DNA of 64,000 nt. It comes from Shimia sp. (lineage in GTDB: Bacteria > Pseudomonadota > Alphaproteobacteria > Rhodobacterales > Rhodobacteraceae). The notes beneath the pieces are model-generated. The model saw nothing but the letters and a program-made list of their open reading frames with translations, made no database searches and had not been told where the DNA came from. Where the stretch lies: positions 80,576-144,575 of the forward strand of contig JAAENN010000020.1 in NCBI GenBank assembly GCA_024224295.1. The letters are read 5' to 3'. Shown in pieces: positions 1 to 8,686 of this stretch (positions are counted from its first letter, which is position 1; every line of letters starts with the position of its first letter). Position numbers and translations under genes: made by a program.

Positions 1-560
1 TGTCCCTGCAGCGGGCCTTCGGAAAGAGCGCCTTGAATTGCCTGCACAATTTCCATTGGTTCAGACATCCGCCCAGGCCCAAATTCACCGCAGGCCATAT
101 CACCCTCGTTGGGTCCGACAAAGTTGACCCCATCCGCCTTCAATTGCGCCAGATTGCGCTGCGTTGCCGGATGATCCCACATACGCACATTCATCGCTGG
201 CGCAACCAGAACCGGCGTGTCCGTCGCCAACAACAGCGTCGACGCCATATCATTGGCCAGACCATTAGCCATCTTCGCCATCAAATCAGCCGTCCCCGGC
301 GCCACCACAATCAAGTCCGCAGATCGCGACAATTGGATGTGCCCCATCTCTGCCTCATCTGTCAGATCAAACAGATCTCGGTAGACTTTTTCCCCCGCCA
401 ACGACGACACCGACAAAGGCGTCACAAACTCTTCCGCAGCACGGGTCAACACCGGCGTCACCCAGGCACCACGCTCCCGCAACCGCCGGATCAGTTCCAA
501 TGACTTATAAGCCGCGATTCCACCGGCAATGATCAGGAGAATTCGTTTGTCTGTCAGCAT
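1..560 (-). CDS. coaBC: Phosphopantothenoylcysteine decarboxylase / phosphopantothenate--cysteine ligase (partial, runs off the left edge)
   Basis: Reverse-strand translation from ATG at 560: MLTDKRILLIIAGGIAAYKSLELIRRLRERGAWVTPVLTRAAEEFVTPLSVSSLAGEKVY..., a CoaB/CoaC flavoprotein N-terminus. Absent from the ORF track because it has no stop inside the window. Confidence 0.9.
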   Translation of the reverse strand, partial: MLTDKRILLIIAGGIAAYKSLELIRRLRERGAWVTPVLTRAAEEFVTPLSVSSLAGEKVYRDLFDLTDEAEMGHIQLSRSADLIVVAPGTADLMAKMANGLANDMASTLLLATDTPVLVAPAMNVRMWDHPATQRNLAQLKADGVNFVGPNEGDMACGEFGPGRMSEPMEIVQAIQGALSEGPLQG

Positions 561-626
561 TTAGCAGACCTCTTTCACGCTAAGGTGCCCAAACCTAGGC
601 CGCATGGGCCAAAGGGGCAAGCACGC

Positions 627-1418
627 TTATTTGAAAGCGGCGCAAGGATCGTCCCGCTCCGCTGCCTCCGTCACAATCCACAGATCGTAGGGCGAGTCAC
701 TCTCAGGCTCTGCCTCAAGCTGGCCAAGGGACATGGACACGATCTCCTTTGGCAACAAAACCGGCGCGCCCCAATCAGTGCGCGCATGGCCATTGCCAGT
801 GATCACGGCAACCGGTCCGCCCGTTTCCGCCAGGGCCTCGGTCACCGCCTGCGCCAACCGAGCATCCCGCAATCGCTGCGCCATCACCATACCGGGCAAC
901 ATCTCTTCCGGCAGCGCGTCACAATGCGCGGCCATTTGCAGTGCCTCACGCGCGACCTGTTGCATTTGCGGCAACGGATTAGTCAGGCCGTACTCAGCTC
1001 CGGCCCCATCCAGAACGCTGCTCATATCACCACCCTCAAACGCGATCCCAGCGGCCTCCCGCGGCACCTGCGCGCCATAGATTTTCGCATCCCCCAGCGC
1101 GGCAAAGACTGGATAATACATCGAAAAATCCAGCCACCCGCTGTCATTCCAGCCCAGCGCCATTTCCAACGCGAGCGCATCGTCCAACAAATCCGGCGTC
1201 ACCATTACCGCCTGTTCCGGCACCAGCATTTCAAACACCACCGCCTTTGGTCCAATCGCCAAAATCGCCTGCGCCTGGTTGTCGTGATGCACCGGGTTGT
1301 CGTGCACCTCGCCCAAGAACACTACATTCGCATCGCGGAACAGATCGTAAGACACACCCTGCGCAAAGCCTGCGCTTGCGAGGAACGAAAAAGAAAAAGC
1401 TGCAATCGTCTGTTTCAT
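627..1418 (-). CDS. ChaN-family haem-binding-like lipoprotein/secreted protein
   Basis: ORF with likely start MKQTIAAFSFSFLASAGFAQ (signal peptide), then FLGEVHDNPVHHDNQA and ITGNGHARTDWGAPVLL, typical of the ChaN family. Confidence 0.75.
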   Translation of the reverse strand: MKQTIAAFSFSFLASAGFAQGVSYDLFRDANVVFLGEVHDNPVHHDNQAQAILAIGPKAVVFEMLVPEQAVMVTPDLLDDALALEMALGWNDSGWLDFSMYYPVFAALGDAKIYGAQVPREAAGIAFEGGDMSSVLDGAGAEYGLTNPLPQMQQVAREALQMAAHCDALPEEMLPGMVMAQRLRDARLAQAVTEALAETGGPVAVITGNGHARTDWGAPVLLPKEIVSMSLGQLEAEPESDSPYDLWIVTEAAERDDPCAAFK

Positions 1419-1540
1419 GGCGCCATCAAACCGCGCGTCTTGGGAGGATGCAAGCCCACCTTGCGTCGCAGGTGGTATTCCCGCTTGCCCCGACATCGCG
1501 AATACCGCAGGGTGCGCGCCAACGCGCAAGGGGTCAGATT

Positions 1541-2062
1541 ATGTTGCCAAAACTGAGCTTGATTTTGGGGGGCGCCGCCTCCGGCAAATCGGCCTTCGCC
1601 GAAGTTATGGTAATGGCGTCCCGGCAACCGCGCATCTATATTGCGACGGCCCAAGCCTTTGATGACGAAATGCGTCGAAAGGTGCAAAAACACTTAATCC
1701 AGCGCGGTCCGGACTGGCGCACAATCGAGGCGCCGCTCAACACCGCCGACGTCCTAAAAGATCTGCCAGCCGATGCCGTTGTTCTTCTGGACTGTGCCAC
1801 AATGTGGCTGTCCAATCAGATGCTTGCAGAAAATGATCTCGCATCGGAACAAGCCAAATTTCTCGAAGCGCTGCAAGCTTGCCCCGCCCATGTAGTCGTT
1901 GTTTCAAACGAAGTTGGCCTTGACGTGGTCCCTGAAAATGCTCTCGCCCGCCGCTTTCGCGATGCTCAGGGCACGTTGAACCAAGCCATAGCAAAACGGG
2001 CCACTTTGGCTGTGCTTGTGGTCGCCGGATTGCCAATGGTTCTGAAAGGAGAACTGCCATGA
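1541..2062 (+). CDS. cobU: Bifunctional adenosylcobinamide kinase / adenosylcobinamide-phosphate guanylyltransferase
   Basis: MLPKLSLILGGAASGKSAFAE (P-loop), IYIATAQAFDDEMRRKVQKHLIQRGPDWRTIEAP, VVSNEVGLDVVPENALARRFRD: CobU motifs. Confidence 0.93.
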   Translation: MLPKLSLILGGAASGKSAFAEVMVMASRQPRIYIATAQAFDDEMRRKVQKHLIQRGPDWRTIEAPLNTADVLKDLPADAVVLLDCATMWLSNQMLAENDLASEQAKFLEALQACPAHVVVVSNEVGLDVVPENALARRFRDAQGTLNQAIAKRATLAVLVVAGLPMVLKGELP

Positions 2063-2637
2063 CTGAGCTGCATCTGGTGCGCCATGGACCGACCCATGCC
2101 AAAACCATGGTTGGGTGGTCTGACCTACCCGCCGATCTTTCCGACACCGCCCAGGTTGCCCGGCTTGCGGGTCACCTCCCCGCTGACGGCATTGTGATCA
2201 GCTCCGACCTGCAACGTTGTGTTGCGACCGCCGACGCCATTCAACGTGATCGGCACCGACTGGCCCATGATACAGCCTTACGCGAAATCCATTTTGGCGA
2301 TTGGGAACTCAAAACCTTCGCCGAGATCGAAGCCGCCGATCCCGACCGCATCCGTGCTTATTGGGAAACCCCCGGCGACGTGCGCCCGCCCAATGGCGAA
2401 AGCTGGAACGAAGTCACCTCCCGTGTAGATGGCGCAATTGATCGCTTGATTGCGGCGCATCGCGGTGCCAAACTGATTGTGGTTGTACACTTTGGCGTAA
2501 TCCTGACGCAAATCCAACGTGCCGAGCAGCTCACCGCCGAAGAAGTCTTTGGCCATCGCATCGACAACCTGTCGGTGACCTCCATCAAAATCGATGACAC
2601 GGGCTGGGCCACTCACCCAATTAATCACATTCCGTGA
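2059..2637 (+). CDS. Histidine phosphatase family protein (CobC/GpmB-like)
   Basis: LVRHGPT motif at the N-terminus, LREIHFGDWE; overlaps the cobU stop. Confidence 0.85.
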   Translation: MTELHLVRHGPTHAKTMVGWSDLPADLSDTAQVARLAGHLPADGIVISSDLQRCVATADAIQRDRHRLAHDTALREIHFGDWELKTFAEIEAADPDRIRAYWETPGDVRPPNGESWNEVTSRVDGAIDRLIAAHRGAKLIVVVHFGVILTQIQRAEQLTAEEVFGHRIDNLSVTSIKIDDTGWATHPINHIP

Positions 2638-2695
2638 TGGTTTTCGTCAAAATGTTTTGGTTTCGTGATGAATTTTGGCGTGCTACTCTCACTTC

Positions 2696-3562
2696 ATGAC
2701 CTACGATTTATACATCGGCGACTACGCCTATTCCTCCTGGTCGCTGCGCGGCTGGCTTCTGTTTGAAAAATTTGGCATCGGCCAGAACACCACTTTGGTG
2801 GATTTCTCCGATAAATCGGTGGCCGAACAGCTCGCGAAATTGGCCCCGGCCCGCACTGTACCCACGGTTGTCACACCTGAAGGTGCAATCCTGTCCGACA
2901 GTCTTGCCATGGCCGAAGAGCTCGCCGCCCGCCACCCAGACGCTGGCTTTTGGCCCAGCGATCCCGGAGCCCGTGCCACTGCCCGCAATCTAGCGGCTGA
3001 AATGCACTCTGGCTTCTTCACTCTGCGCAACGACTGCCCCATGAACCTGCGTCTTTCGTATGAAGACAGCAGCCCAACCGAGGACCTGCTCAAGGACGTC
3101 CAACGGCTTGAAACCATTTGGGAACACGCTCGCGCGAACTACGGTGCAGACGGCCCATGGCTTTGCGGCAACTACAGCGTTGCGGATGCCTTCTACGCAC
3201 CCGTCGCTGCCCGCATTGCAGGCTATAATCTGCCGGTTGGCGAAGTGGCCCAAGCCTATGTTGATACACATTTGGCCGATCCGGCCTTCCGCCGCTGGCG
3301 CGCAATGGGCATCGTGCACGGCGCAACCCTGCCATGGTACGCGAAAGACCACGCAACCCGCGCGTGGCCGGGCCCCGTCCCCCTCGCGGCCAAACCTATC
3401 GACGAAGGTACGCCAGAAAACGGCAGCTGCCCCTACTCCGGCAAGCCCTCTACCCACTTGATGGAACTCAACGGGCGAACTTTTGGCCTTTGCAACGCCT
3501 TCTGCCGGGACAAAACCGTGGCCGATCCAGAAGCTTGGCCCGCCTTCATGGCGCTGCAATAA
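2696..3562 (+). CDS. Glutathione S-transferase family protein
   Basis: MTYDLYIGDYAYSSWSLRGWLLFEKFGI...TVPTVVTPEGAILSDSLAMAEELA: GST N-terminal fold. Confidence 0.85.
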   Translation: MTYDLYIGDYAYSSWSLRGWLLFEKFGIGQNTTLVDFSDKSVAEQLAKLAPARTVPTVVTPEGAILSDSLAMAEELAARHPDAGFWPSDPGARATARNLAAEMHSGFFTLRNDCPMNLRLSYEDSSPTEDLLKDVQRLETIWEHARANYGADGPWLCGNYSVADAFYAPVAARIAGYNLPVGEVAQAYVDTHLADPAFRRWRAMGIVHGATLPWYAKDHATRAWPGPVPLAAKPIDEGTPENGSCPYSGKPSTHLMELNGRTFGLCNAFCRDKTVADPEAWPAFMALQ

Positions 3563-3641
3563 ACGTATTAACCTTTCGCTAACCAACCCTCGCTACAAAT
3601 AGTTAACGTTTGTTAATCTGTTCGGTGGCGGGGGTTTTGCC

Positions 3642-5156
3642 ATGGTATCACGGGCCTATACCGTGGCTTTTGAAGGGGTTGAGGCCCACCAGGTGGAGGT
3701 GCAATGCGCGCTTGCTCCAGGCCTGCCTGCTTTCTCCATCGTTGGCTTGCCGGACAAAGCCGTCTCTGAGGCACGCGACCGCATCCGTGCCGCGCTCGCC
3801 GCTATGGCCATTGCCCTGCCCTCCAAACGCATCACCATCAACCTGTCCCCCGCCGACCTACCCAAAGAGGGCAGCCACTTTGACCTGCCCATCGCCGTCG
3901 CTTTACTTGCGGCGCTGGGGATCATCCCCGAAGACGCATCTGAAAGCACCGTGAGCCTTCGCGAACTGTCACTCGACGGCTCGCTTGTTGGCGTCACCGG
4001 TGCCCTACCTGCCGCCATGAGTGCGGCGGAAGAAGACCGCATGTTGCTCTGCCCGGCGGTCAGCAGCCCTGAAGCCGCCTGGGTTGCCGCCACACAGGTG
4101 ATTGGCGCCGCCTCCCTCGCCGACGTCGTGCGCCATTACACCGGCCAATCGCCGCTCGCCCCTTCTCAACCCGGCGAAGTGCATGGCGAAAGCAGTTCCC
4201 TTGATCTGCGCGATGTGAAAGGCCAAGAACGCGCCAAACGCGCGTTGGAAATCGCCGCCGCCGGACGTCACCATTTGTTTATGGTGGGCTCGCCGGGTTC
4301 CGGCAAATCCATGCTGGCCGCACGTTTGCCAACGATCCTGCCGCCAATGAGCCCCGCCGAAGCGCTGGAAACCTCCATGATCCATTCGGTGGCGGGCATA
4401 TTGGAGCAAGGTGGCATCTCCCGCACCCGCCCGTTTCGAGAGCCCCATCACTCTGCATCTATGGCTGCCATCGTTGGCGGAGGACGGCGCGCTCAGCCCG
4501 GCGAGATTTCTCTCGCCCACAATGGCGTGCTTTTCATGGATGAAATGCCAGAATTCTCACGGCCTGTACTCGAAACCCTGCGCCAGCCTATTGAAACCGG
4601 CCAAGTGATGATCGCTCGCGCCAATGCCCATGTGACCTACCCCTGCAAGTTCATGCTGATCGCCGCCGCCAATCCATGCCGCTGCGGCCACATGTATGAC
4701 GCAGCCCAAGCCTGCGCCCGTGTTCCAGATTGCGGCCAGGACTACCTTGGCCGCCTCTCCGGCCCACTCATGGACCGCATCGATTTGCGCATCGAAGTGC
4801 CGCCAGTGGCCTTCCGCGACCTCGACCTGCCCAACGATGGTGACACATCAGAGCAAGTTGCGCAGCGCGTCGCCACTGCCCGTGCCCTCCAAACCACTCG
4901 CTTTGAGAGCCACAACGGCATTCGTGTAAACGCCGACGCCCACGGCCAAGCCTTAGAAGAGATCGCCACACCGGACGCCGAAGGCCGCGCATTACTGTCC
5001 CAAGTGGCCGAACGCTTTGGCCTAACCGCCCGCGGCTATCACCGGGTTTTGCGTGTCGCCCGCACCATCGCAGACCTTGAGGGCGCCGAACAAATCCGCC
5101 GCCCCCATCTGGCAGAAGCCATCAGCTTCCGCCTCTCGACCTCACAAGAGGTTTAA
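3642..5156 (+). CDS. comM: YifB/ComM family Mg-chelatase-like AAA ATPase
   Basis: [93 protein letters not shown]. Confidence 0.93.
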   Translation: MVSRAYTVAFEGVEAHQVEVQCALAPGLPAFSIVGLPDKAVSEARDRIRAALAAMAIALPSKRITINLSPADLPKEGSHFDLPIAVALLAALGIIPEDASESTVSLRELSLDGSLVGVTGALPAAMSAAEEDRMLLCPAVSSPEAAWVAATQVIGAASLADVVRHYTGQSPLAPSQPGEVHGESSSLDLRDVKGQERAKRALEIAAAGRHHLFMVGSPGSGKSMLAARLPTILPPMSPAEALETSMIHSVAGILEQGGISRTRPFREPHHSASMAAIVGGGRRAQPGEISLAHNGVLFMDEMPEFSRPVLETLRQPIETGQVMIARANAHVTYPCKFMLIAAANPCRCGHMYDAAQACARVPDCGQDYLGRLSGPLMDRIDLRIEVPPVAFRDLDLPNDGDTSEQVAQRVATARALQTTRFESHNGIRVNADAHGQALEEIATPDAEGRALLSQVAERFGLTARGYHRVLRVARTIADLEGAEQIRRPHLAEAISFRLSTSQEV

Positions 5157-6088
5157 GCCAGCTTGCCTTCAATCGCGTCCCAAATCTTCTCAGCGATGTT
5201 CACCCCGTCAAACCGCTCCAACTCCTGAATGCCGGTCGGCGAAGTCACGTTGATCTCCGTCAGGTAATCACCAATCACGTCGATGCCGACAAAAATCTGC
5301 CCCTTATCGCGCAGCAGCGGCCCAATAGCGGCACAGATTTCCAGATCGCGTTCGGTCAGCCCAATCTTCTCCGGACGCCCGCCCACGTGCATGTTGGAAC
5401 GGGTTTCGCCCGCCGCTGGCACGCGGTTGATTGCGCCCACCGGCTCCCCGTTCACAAGGATCACGCGTTTATCGCCGTTGCTCACATCCGGCAGGAATTT
5501 CTGTACGATCAGCGGCTCACGGCTGAACCCAGTAAACAGCTCATGCAGCGAGGTCAGGTTGCGGTCATTGGCATCCAGACGGAACACGCCAGCCCCACCG
5601 TTGCCATAGAGCGGCTTCAGGATCACATCGCCATGCTTGGCCTTGAATTCCTTGATGGTTTCCAGATCACGCGCAATGGTCGTCGGCGGCGTCAGATCCG
5701 GGAAATCCAGCACCAACAACTTCTCCGGATAGTTCCGCACCCAGAAAGGATCATTCACCACCAACGTGTCCGGCGCTAGCCGATCCAGCAAATGTGTGCT
5801 GGTGATATAGTGCATGTCAAACGGCGGGTCCTGACGCAGCCACACCACGTCAAAATCCTTCAGGTTCACCCGCTCAAACGGTCCCAGGTCCACATGGTTG
5901 CCCTGCTCACGCCGCACCACCATGGCATGGCCCCGCGCGGTGATCTCGCCTTCTTCATAGGCCAGATGATCAGGCGAGTAGTAAAACAGCTCATGCCCCC
6001 GCGCCTGCGCCTCTTCGGCGATGCGGAAAGAACTGTCAGCATTGATGTCGACCGAGGTGATCGGATCCATTTGAAAGGCGATTTTCAT
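5153..6088 (-). CDS. gshB: Glutathione synthase
   Basis: [45 protein letters not shown]-grasp [33 protein letters not shown]. Confidence 0.95.
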   Translation of the reverse strand: MKIAFQMDPITSVDINADSSFRIAEEAQARGHELFYYSPDHLAYEEGEITARGHAMVVRREQGNHVDLGPFERVNLKDFDVVWLRQDPPFDMHYITSTHLLDRLAPDTLVVNDPFWVRNYPEKLLVLDFPDLTPPTTIARDLETIKEFKAKHGDVILKPLYGNGGAGVFRLDANDRNLTSLHELFTGFSREPLIVQKFLPDVSNGDKRVILVNGEPVGAINRVPAAGETRSNMHVGGRPEKIGLTERDLEICAAIGPLLRDKGQIFVGIDVIGDYLTEINVTSPTGIQELERFDGVNIAEKIWDAIEGKLA

Positions 6089-6159
6089 GTGCGCACCCTG
6101 ATAATAAGTCCACACTTACATGGCCCATGCCATCCCCGCTTGCAATGGGCAGGCTGATC

Positions 6160-6531
6160 TTACCAAAGTGCATTCTCAAGGATGTGAACCTCGCCCTTCC
6201 CATTCACCAGGGCCACATCAAACCGCATCTCGCTCAGCAGGCCTTAGGGCTCCCCACCGGCAAACTCTTCTGCCGCGCGCATCAGCCGCTCAACTTGTTT
6301 GGGCAACAACCGCGCAGCCGCGCTGTCAAAACTGCGACTGTGTTTGACCTCCACAAACACCAAGTCGCCGCCATCGCGCAAAATCAGGTCCACTTCCCCC
6401 GCTTTGCCACGCCACCGCGCCTTCGCCAGTCTCAGCCCCCGCGCCTCATAGTGGCGCAACACCGCCTCCTCAGCGGCCTGCCCAGCCAAATAATTACTGC
6501 GCCCGGTGTCTTCCCTGCGCCTGTCACTCAT
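6160..6531 (-). pseudogene. YraN family protein (UPF0102) interrupted by an in-frame TAA at 6244-6246
   Basis: MSDRRREDTGRSNYLAGQAAEEAVLRHYEARGLRLAKARWRGKAGEVDLILRDGGDLVFVEVKHSRSF...AAEEFAGGEP then TAA; the same frame continues GLLSEMRFDVALVNGKGEVHILENALW to a TAA at 6160-6162. Confidence 0.85.
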
Positions 6532-6559
6532 ACCAAACCATTGCCCAATCTCCGGCGGT

Positions 6560-7420
6560 CTAACCCGCTTTCTGCAACTTAAGGGCCAATTGGTACACTT
6601 TACGCCGGTTGATACCATAAGCTTTGGCAATCGCGTCCGACGCATCTCGCACCGACAAAGTCTGCAGCGCCTCTTTCAGCGCGCCTTCGATGTCCTCCTC
6701 GCTGGCCGCTTCCCCGCGCTGACGGTCGATCAATACAACAATCTCGCCTTTGATTGTGCGCTCCGGCAACTCTGCCACCAACTCATCCAACGATCCGCGG
6801 ATCACTTCTTCAAATTTCTTGGTCAACTCGCGCGCCACGGCCGCCTTACGCCCACCGCCTAGCACCTCCGCTGCGTCCGCCACCATGGCCGCGACCCGCT
6901 TAGGCGATTCGTAAAAAACCAACGTGCCCGGCACCTCGCGCACCGCCTCCAAGGCCGTCTGCCGCGCCTTTTTGGCGTTGGGTAGAAACCCGGCAAAGAA
7001 AAACGAATCCGTTGGTAGCCCTGCCAGCGACAATGCAGTTATGATCGCACTTGGTCCCGGCGCGCTGGTCACCAAATACCCGGCTTCCGCCGCCGCAACA
7101 GACAAATGATAGCCCGGATCGGCAATCAATGGCGTGCCCGCCTCAGAGGCATAGGCCACCGATTTTCCAGCCTCCAGATAGCCCAGAAGCTTGCCCCGCG
7201 CGCCTTCGCCAGAGTGGTCATGATACGACAGAGCGTGGCGCCCATTCAGCGGCACCCCGTGTATTTCAAGGAGTTTCTTCATCGACCGCGTGTCTTCTGC
7301 AGCGATCACATCGGCACTGGCCAGAATGTCCAAAGCCCGCAAGGTGATATCACGTGCAGTGCCGATAGGTGTGGCGACAAAGTACAAACCCGGCTGCAAT
7401 TTCACGGTCTGGTGATTCAT
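6560..7420 (-). CDS. rsmI: 16S rRNA (cytidine(1402)-2'-O)-methyltransferase
   Basis: LYFVATPIGTARDITLRALDILASADVIAAEDTR; SEAGTPLIADPGYHL; GPSAIITALSLAGLPTDSFFFAGFLP. Confidence 0.95.
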   Translation of the reverse strand: MNHQTVKLQPGLYFVATPIGTARDITLRALDILASADVIAAEDTRSMKKLLEIHGVPLNGRHALSYHDHSGEGARGKLLGYLEAGKSVAYASEAGTPLIADPGYHLSVAAAEAGYLVTSAPGPSAIITALSLAGLPTDSFFFAGFLPNAKKARQTALEAVREVPGTLVFYESPKRVAAMVADAAEVLGGGRKAAVARELTKKFEEVIRGSLDELVAELPERTIKGEIVVLIDRQRGEAASEEDIEGALKEALQTLSVRDASDAIAKAYGINRRKVYQLALKLQKAG

Positions 7421-7513
7421 AGCTGGACCCGCCTTTTCACTCGTTTATTATTTGGCAGCAACGCGGCCGGACCTCAATCACGGACGTGACCCCAACGGGA
7501 GTGGAGCTTACCT

Positions 7514-8686
7514 ATGTTGTCTTTTCTTAAACCTGCCCACCGCTTTGTTAAAGGGGCGGTCGCAGGGCTGTCCACACTGGCGCTGGTCTCTTGTGTGGAA
7601 ACCACCGGAAGCTCCGGTCCAAAAATCGATGCATCAGCCCCCGTGCCAGTGGCACTGTTGGTGCCCAAAGGCTCCAGCAACTCCGGCGACGCTCTCCTGG
7701 CACAAAGCCTGGAGAACGCAGCCAAACTTGCTATTGCAGACTTGGGTGGCGTCAAGATTGACCTGCGGGTCTATGCCACTGCGGGCAACCCGAACACGGC
7801 GCAAGCCGCCGCAGTTCAAGCGGTTGATGAAGGCGCCAAAATCATTCTTGGCCCCGTGTTTGGCGAAGCCGCCAACGCCGCTGCCAAAGCCGTGGCTGGC
7901 CGCAACGTGAACGTGCTGTCCTTCTCCAACAACACCACCATCGCAGGCGGCAACCTGTTTGTGCTTGGGCCAACCTTTGACAACACCGCCAATCGCCTCG
8001 TGGCTTTTGCGAAAGGTCAGGGCAAAGGCAACATCATGGCGGTACACGCCAACAACTCCGCTGGCCTATTGGGCAACACCGCCATCGCCAACGCCATCAC
8101 CCGCAATGGCGCAGGCAATGCCGGGGCTGTTGGGTATGAATTCTCGCAGGAAGGCGTGATCGCCGCCGTCAGCCAAATCAGGCTGAACGCGCAACAGAAC
8201 AATGCGCAAACGCTGTTCTTAACCGCAAACACATCCGGCGCCCTTCCTCTGCTGACCCAGCTATTGCCAGAAGCAGGCCTCAGCCCGGCCACCACGCAAT
8301 ATATGGGCCTGACTCGATGGGATATTCCGGCCCAAACACTGGAATTGCCAGGTGTTCAGGGCGGTTGGTACGCCATGCCGGACCCAACTCTGACCAGCCA
8401 ATTCCAAAGCCGTTATGCGCAAGCTTACGGTGGCCTTCCCCACTCAATAGGTGGCTTGGCCTATGATGGCATTGCGGCAATCGGCGCGCTGGTCAAACAA
8501 GGCAAATCTGATGCACTGACCACAGGCGCATTGTCTCAAGGCGCAGGCTTCCAGGGAGTGAACGGCATCTTCCGCCTGCGCACAGACGGCACAAACGAAC
8601 GCGGACTGGCCGTAGCCACAATCCGCGACAAGAAGGTAGTAATCATTGACCCTGCCCCAACCCGATTTGGAGGCGCTGGCAGCTAA
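7514..8686 (+). CDS. Penicillin-binding protein activator (LpoA-like) / periplasmic-binding-fold lipoprotein
   Basis: Lipobox-like STLALVSCVET, VALLVPKGSSNSGDALLAQSLENAAKLA, GPVFGEAANAAAKAV; located next to rsmI as usual for the family. Confidence 0.8.
   Translation: MLSFLKPAHRFVKGAVAGLSTLALVSCVETTGSSGPKIDASAPVPVALLVPKGSSNSGDALLAQSLENAAKLAIADLGGVKIDLRVYATAGNPNTAQAAAVQAVDEGAKIILGPVFGEAANAAAKAVAGRNVNVLSFSNNTTIAGGNLFVLGPTFDNTANRLVAFAKGQGKGNIMAVHANNSAGLLGNTAIANAITRNGAGNAGAVGYEFSQEGVIAAVSQIRLNAQQNNAQTLFLTANTSGALPLLTQLLPEAGLSPATTQYMGLTRWDIPAQTLELPGVQGGWYAMPDPTLTSQFQSRYAQAYGGLPHSIGGLAYDGIAAIGALVKQGKSDALTTGALSQGAGFQGVNGIFRLRTDGTNERGLAVATIRDKKVVIIDPAPTRFGGAGS

Noticed and set aside
33-503. 156-aa plus-strand ORF (and 585-1556 plus strand)
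   Set aside because: Arg/His-rich shadow ORFs over coaBC and the ChaN-like gene on the minus strand.
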